Assembly (NCBI GenBank): GCA_950295325.1
Contig: OX485806.1
Coordinates: forward strand, 47,859,169 to 47,923,168
Source of the DNA: Polytrichum commune
Lineage: Eukaryota; Streptophyta; Polytrichopsida; Polytrichales; Polytrichaceae
Length of the DNA stretch: 64,000 nucleotides
Reading direction: 5' to 3'
Within the stretch, counting starts at the first letter, position 1. Every line of letters starts with the position of its first letter. The notes below the pieces were generated by a model. It searched no databases. It saw only the letters and a list, made by a program, of their open reading frames with translations, and was not told the origin of the DNA. Below are positions 58,295 to 64,000 of this stretch, piece after piece. Made by a program: the position numbers and the translations under genes.

Positions 58295-59959
58295 TGCCAT
58301 TAATAGATGCATATTAAATATATAAAAACCTTCTTTTAAATTTGAGAAAAATAAATTAGAAACTAAAATTTTCATTAATCTCATATCTTTAGCAATCAAC
58401 ACAGTCATTCCACCTCTTGCAAAAACCAAATCAATGTGGTTTTCCTAGGTATTTTTGCATAAAACAATTGGGGTCATGGTTTGTAGTTTATAACCTACCC
58501 TGACATAGGGTGTTGGATCATGACTATGGTTGCAAAGTTGCTCTGCCAATTTGCAAATTGTAGAACTCCCAATTCTTCGGTGTAATTTAGGCAAATTTTG
58601 ATGTCGTCTATTGTGGACCCTAAACAATTTTGGTGCCACTTAAAACATTTATTTCTTCAAATGTTTTCTAGCATCTTCAACTTCCTCATACCATAGTGAT
58701 TCAATGTTCTCACATGTGTGTGATGCACACATCCAATTGAACATTCAAATCTTTAGGCTTCTGTCCAGCTCCCAATGGAGGATAATGTTGTCTATGGACA
58801 TGTCATTGTGTTGCACATTTTCATTATGAAATTCTCCCATAATCCATACCAAAGCCCACGGCAATTTTAACCTCTTGGCTTGGACCTTGTCAACATGATC
58901 CAACTATTACCATTTGATTAGGACCATTAGCATGATATTGGCATTTGGTTGATATGATCAATCATGTAGATACATTTACCTTGATTATTTTTAGGCATTT
59001 GTTTCTAGTGGAGAGTGGAAGTGGTTTATGTTCATATATGTATACAAACAAATGAAAACCTTGGCATGTATCCAAAAAGTTGGAGTGAAAATTTTGCAAG
59101 TTGGAATTAGTGTATAAGAACTTTTGTATGGGTTACTACAAAACAATGGTAAGATGTAGGGGATGGTATTGTGGTAAGGGTTTGTTTTAAAAACTTGATT
59201 TGGAAAGTGCGGCATTGCATGGCATATAATTCTACATAAAATTTTTGTTGAGGGGAGTGCTATCATGTGAGCGGTGAGGAGGAAAAGAATGTTTGTTTCA
59301 CACACACTTGTATCTTATAACCGTGGATTTTTGACATGAAATACATGAACACTATTCATGAAATTATTAAGGGGGATTGAATAAAATTTTCTTTACTTTA
59401 TTAATTTACATTAGTTTGATTATGTGCAAAAGCTTATATTGTTTCTTAAATTCAAGAGTCAATAGAAGTAGCCAATACGTTGTTAGAAAAATACTATGCC
59501 AATAGAGGTACCTTAATGGATAAATTATCTCAATGACAAAAAACTTGAAATCCATGAAGACCAAGTTAGTTTAGAACTTTGAAAAGAAACCCCAACACAT
59601 TGCATTCATCGAGCAATCTCAACATTGTGTCCAACAAAATTGGTAATTTTTCTCAAAATTCTCAAAATCAAAACCAAAACAAATTTATTCATATACTATG
59701 GTCCTCTATTGCCTCTAAAAGGAAAAAAATTCTCCAATTGTGATAATAACCTCCTTGTTCTCATATGGGGTACGAGTGCAGATTTTTTCTGCCTATGCAA
59801 TAGCAATAGCCTCTGCATATATAAGAAGCACCATTGCTTTCAAAGTGGAGCCCAATGATTCCATCAACTTTGCATTGTAAACACCAATTATGATATGAGT
59901 GAGAATTGACAAAGAAATGCCAATGAAAAAATAGAGACATTAAAAAAAATCCAAGGAAA
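58295..59959. other. AT-rich stretch without recognised features
   Basis: Only short, unrelated frames; no repeat was recognised. The right end adjoins the decayed methyltransferase-like gene. Confidence 0.4.
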
Positions 59960-62900
59960 AACTCACATATTTAAACGAGTTTTCCTAGCCATTTTTCTGA
60001 CAGGCTTTTCATCATCCTCCATGACCATGGATTGTGTTGGTGTTTGTACTCTAGGACGTTGAGAGGACAATGCTTAAAGTGGAGCAATAATGGCATTAAA
60101 GATACGGGAATTTGCCTCATACGCAACAAGGTGATGACCGCTATTAAAAAACGCATGAACAGAAGCATTTGCAAACATCATTGACATATATTTCAATATG
60201 ATAGACTTAGAAATCAATTTCAACAAATAAATTTAGTTTTGTTATAGTTAAGATAATCAACATGTTGATGCAGTGATTACCACAACTACTCTGTCAGGCT
60301 CAGTTAATGATTTAATAAACAGTTGGTGTATGGCTCTCTGTTTTTGTCGAGCACCGAGCCATCTATTAATTGGTCATTATCTAAAGTGTTGTTGAAGATA
60401 ATATCATCATCCTTGATTTACACACCTTCTTTGACAAGGACTTTATTCTTGTTAAATAAAATGACTATGTTATGTTTTTTTGGCTAGGCGGTACAAAAGG
60501 ATACAAGACCTCCTTGACTACAAAACAAAAAATATTGTGGACATTAGTATATGAATGTTTCTCACACCAATGTTGATGTTTTCATAGAAGAAATTTGAAA
60601 AAATTATCAACTACACATACATTTGCAGATGCATCTACATCCGAGCATAGATGCATGAAATTGATGCCCGACGAATCTCTAACAAGAAAAAATGTGTAAG
60701 TTGCTGCAAATGTTCGAACATCAAATCGAACATTTTTGGATTCAGACACGAATAAGAGAATGTGTGCATCATTGTGAAGAAAATGAAATGGAAATTTAAA
60801 AGTTGTTTTTATCTCATTACTATCGTATTTATTCCATTTTGGAGTAGCAAATCATGAGATAAAAGACACAGGAAGTCCTTCAGGTAAATCTGCGATCAAC
60901 AAGTCAAATCACTTGTGCGAGCAAAATATCGTTTGAAATTTGTGTTGTACGTACATTATCAAATTGCACTCACAAACAACAAGATAACATTAGGAAAAAT
61001 GATAACAATTTCATATAAGGATTAAAAACTAATAATTAGATATGATTATCGAATTATTAATGAAAGAATATAGATGCTCACTTATTTTACAAATTCATGA
61101 GTCTTCAATAATAGAGATTGTGAAGGAGTTGATATCAATCCCATGATAGAGGTGTTTTCCAACAACACTTGAACCACAGTCGGGACATATTGCAAGAAGG
61201 AGAAAGATTTGTATTCGTCTATAGGAGTAGATGTACATGTTGCATCATTGGTGGTTACATTTGGGGTGTACGTTGAATGTCAACCTTCTTACATTTTTAT
61301 ATTTTATGGTTTGTGTGGCGATACTTTCCTGCATGAGTTGGAGACCAAAGTTATTGGTTTCAATTGTATCTTATGATCATAGCCTTGCCCCAATCTCTTC
61401 CTCTATTGGATAGAAAACAACAGAACAATCCACAAACTAAAACAGTTTTAGAGAACATTGAAATCCCAAAGTTTCAATTGTATGGGAATGTAAATGTAAT
61501 TTTTGTGGGTTTTGTCAATCCAAGCATTTAAGATAATAGGCAAAATAAATAAATTATATTGCTCTTTTTGCAACAACTTCCTTTGCATATATCTATGTTC
61601 AATAATTACACATATTTAGTCATTGCATTGCAGCTAGAAAAATTATAATAAAGGTATTCAACAAAGTCAAATACGGTATTAAAGTTCAAATTACTTATAT
61701 AAAACTATTTTCATAGTTATCTCTCCAAAAGGAAAGTCTAAAAGCTCGGTATTTTTAGAGATTGGAGGCCACTACACGTATTAAAGTAAAGAATGCTTTA
61801 TTCCAAAATATAATACGCCATTTCTTCACATAATCAAAGGCCTTCAATATATCATCCCTCCATTTGACTTACTTCACTCTTTCTTAATATTCTCGAATTC
61901 ATGTATAACCTCCTCTTCCAACTACACGATAAAGAAAACATAAACATACATAAAATCAATCAATGAAAATAAGAATCACGTTAAGCAATCAAACATTACA
62001 TGTGACATGAAATTGAAACATTCTGAAATACATGCGCCCACAGAGATGCTTGAGCAAGAAATGAATCCAAAACATTTTCCTTCCTTGGAGAAAGCAAGAA
62101 ATGATTAGATGCACGTAACATAGGGCTAGAATTCCACCAGCTCAACCACTGTATCTTATATGTGCCATGAACCGTTGATGCAGCAATTTTCAACAATTTT
62201 ACCAATATTATCTCCGGTTTTGGATTAGACCTTCAATGCGAGTTGACCTGGAGAAAAACTTAAATCATGAATATATATCAAACATACAACATTAACGATG
62301 AAATAATAAAAGTATGTAAAAATCAAGTATGCAAAATTTTGAATATATATGAATTCAAGTATCTAAGAATCGAAGATACAAATATACAAAAATTTAAGTA
62401 TGTATAAATTCAACCATGCAAAAGTTATATATGTTACAATATGATAATACAAAAATCGATAGTCAAGTTTGCAAAAATTCAAATATGTAAGATTTGAAGA
62501 TGTAAAAAATTAAGTATGCAAAAATATAAGAAATGATTCATAATTAAAAAAAAGATAAATGAAAAATAAATTCACCTCCTCTAGAAAACTCCATAAAATT
62601 CATCTCGTTTCCAAGATCTGCAACAACCAATTTTTTTTCAAATTCTCTAGTTATGATATTTTTGATGAAAGATATAGTCTCATTATAAATTCTACATGCC
62701 TCCTCTATGGCCGCAACAACATAACGCTGTACACACAGACATATAATAAGATTTTAGCTTTTAACATAATTATGAAAACAAACAGACAAAAATCAAACAA
62801 AATTTGGAGATTGAACCTTGTATAAAAATTCCATAAAGACATCAATTCTTGAAGCATACCAATTCGAATTAGTTTTTTATTCACACTTTCTGTTATCACC

Positions 62901-63673
62901 AACTAAAATTAATGATTTGTAATTCTCAAGTGGTAGAAAACCAAAATGACAAATCCGATGAAATTTGTGAACAAGATTGGTATTTACATGGTCACTTTCA
63001 GTGGACCTAGAAAAAATAAAATTTTAGACAAAATGATAAAAATTAAGCAATAAGATAACTTGCAAAAAATAAATATGAAGTTTATACATGTTCACATTAT
63101 ATATCGCTTCAAAAATAATTCCAACATTTCCAAATGCATTGAAACATATGCAATCAACTGCATAATGCCATTCTTGATCGTCAACATGAAAAAGCTCTAT
63201 ATGTCATCACCATGCAATCGACCGCTGATTTATTTTCCAAACAAAAAATATTTTATTGCACAAATTGACATAATCATCATCAACATGAAGTTTCCCCTCA
63301 AATGAGGCATTAGCTACACACCAATGAACATTCCAAATTGTTTTCATTTCAACATTCATTTCAAATTGATTTTTTAAAATCATAAATTGATACATGTCGC
63401 CTTCTCTATAGCCATTGATAAATTCATTCTCTAAAAATTGCACATCAACCTCAAGCACAAGTCAAACCATAGCCAATGATACCAAACAACATATAAGAAT
63501 GGAAATTCTAGATTTCTCTGGTGGTTTAATATCCAAGTTGTTGATGACAAAATTAAAATCTATTTTTTGTGGTTTTGCGTTTGATTGAGAATCTTTTCAA
63601 CATCTTTCAATTATTCAACATTCGCATCATCATCATCATTACGATCACTAGGGTTACAATCTTGCATCTAAAA
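59960..63673 (-). pseudogene. decayed multi-exon gene ending in a methyltransferase-like domain
   Basis: Minus-strand exon-like pieces keep order. From 63673: MQDCNPSDRNDDDDANVE, ENEFINGYREGDMYQFM, NQFEMN, DDDYVNLCNKIFFVW and EWHYAVDCICFNAFGNVG. Then 63006 to about 62880 (DHVNTNLVHKFHRICHFG), 62726-62576 (RYVVAAIEEACRIYNETI, bounded by CAG and GTGAAT), about 62220-61996, about 61915 (EEEVIHEFENIKKE), a CPDCGSSVVGKHLYHG piece near 61170, SLTEPDRVVVVITASTC near 60290 and NSGHHLVAYEANSRIFNA near 60110. The last two resemble motif I and the following acidic strand of Rossmann-fold methyltransferases, split by an intron. Several in-frame stops mean it is broken. I do not know the family; transposon linkage and substrate are unproven. 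Confidence 0.45.
62300..62530. repeat. degenerate short repeat (AAGTATGCAAAAATT) in an intron
   Basis: AAGTATG(T/C)AAAAATT-like units recur about every 20-25 bases between two exon-like pieces of the gene above. Confidence 0.55.
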
Positions 63674-63779
63674 AATTTACAAATCATTAATGATAAAATA
63701 TTAATTCTCAATCACAGAAATGGTAATGACAAAATAAAAATCAAATATGAAATTAAGTAAGCTTTAAATACTTAAAATT

Positions 63780-64000
63780 CAAATATACTAAATAAATAGG
63801 ATTTCACATTTACACATATTATCATTCATATACATCCACACACATTTTCATTTAAACTTATACACACACACACATATATTATTATTCACACTCATATACA
63901 CACTCTCACATGTATATATTTATTTAGAATCACACAAGCTTATATTCTTATACATACACATTCACACATTCTAATTCACACTCTTTTATATATACACTCA
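63780..64000. repeat. low-complexity TACACA/TATA-rich stretch
   Basis: CACACACA, ATTCACAC and TATATACAC motifs fill the last 220 bases to the window edge. Confidence 0.75.

Noticed and set aside
1-64000. tRNA, rRNA or organelle-derived segments
   Set aside because: I looked for tRNA-like cloverleaf motifs, conserved rRNA blocks and plastid genes by eye and saw none. A tRNA scan would be needed to exclude short ones.

Overview
The window looks like a piece of a large, repeat-choked plant nuclear genome. There are no operons, no prokaryotic signals and no long intact gene series. Most recognisable coding DNA is broken transposon protein. The mix is Ty3 elements with a PHD-type finger or a chromodomain, a Ty1/copia remnant, Helentron-type helicase and nuclease fragments, a DUF7869-type protein, and two further element-like proteins with short GT-AG introns. 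That mix fits a seedless land plant (fern, lycophyte or moss) better than a flowering plant, but this is an inference from memory of where such families occur.

Layout. 1-2.8 kb: 3' half of a Ty3 element (RNase H, integrase, PHD-type finger, polypurine tract, LTR). 2.8-3.85 kb: Helentron-like helicase and endonuclease remnants around a 23-bp perfect inverted repeat. 6.4-7.43 kb, minus strand: the only apparently intact gene, a trihelix (SIP1/ASIL-like) transcription factor with a coiled coil. 9.7-12 kb: simple and tandem repeats plus an LTR piece. 12.5-14.2 kb: a family-2 solo LTR. 15.9-18.4 kb, minus: decayed Ty3 gag. 19.7-27.2 kb: LTR pieces, two Ty3 integrase remnants and a nest of family-1 elements. 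28-35.5 kb: a DUF7869 protein region with tandem repeats and palindromes in its flanks. 36-40 kb, minus: a copia remnant and an uncharacterised transposon ORF split by a solo LTR. 42.1-47.1 kb: a four-layer nest of insertions. 47.5-55 kb: minisatellites and five more family-1 LTR copies. 56.4-58.3 kb: another family-2 LTR. 60-63.7 kb, minus: a decayed multi-exon gene ending in a methyltransferase-like fold.

The organising feature is two LTR families that I could define from the sequence alone. Family 1 is about 0.93-0.99 kb, begins TGTCGC and ends GCGACA, and is dense with hairpins. It belongs to a chromodomain Ty3 element whose polypurine tract, primer-binding site, gag, integrase and chromodomain are all visible in different copies. 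Family 2 is about 0.8-1.9 kb, begins TGTGAGCC and ends GGGCTCACA. Several copies of each family are flanked by 5-bp target-site duplications, five of family 1's and family 2's being perfect or nearly so. Removing the insertions in order rebuilds the older layers, so the relative order of events can be read directly. The genes do not form a pathway; the window is mainly a record of successive transposition.
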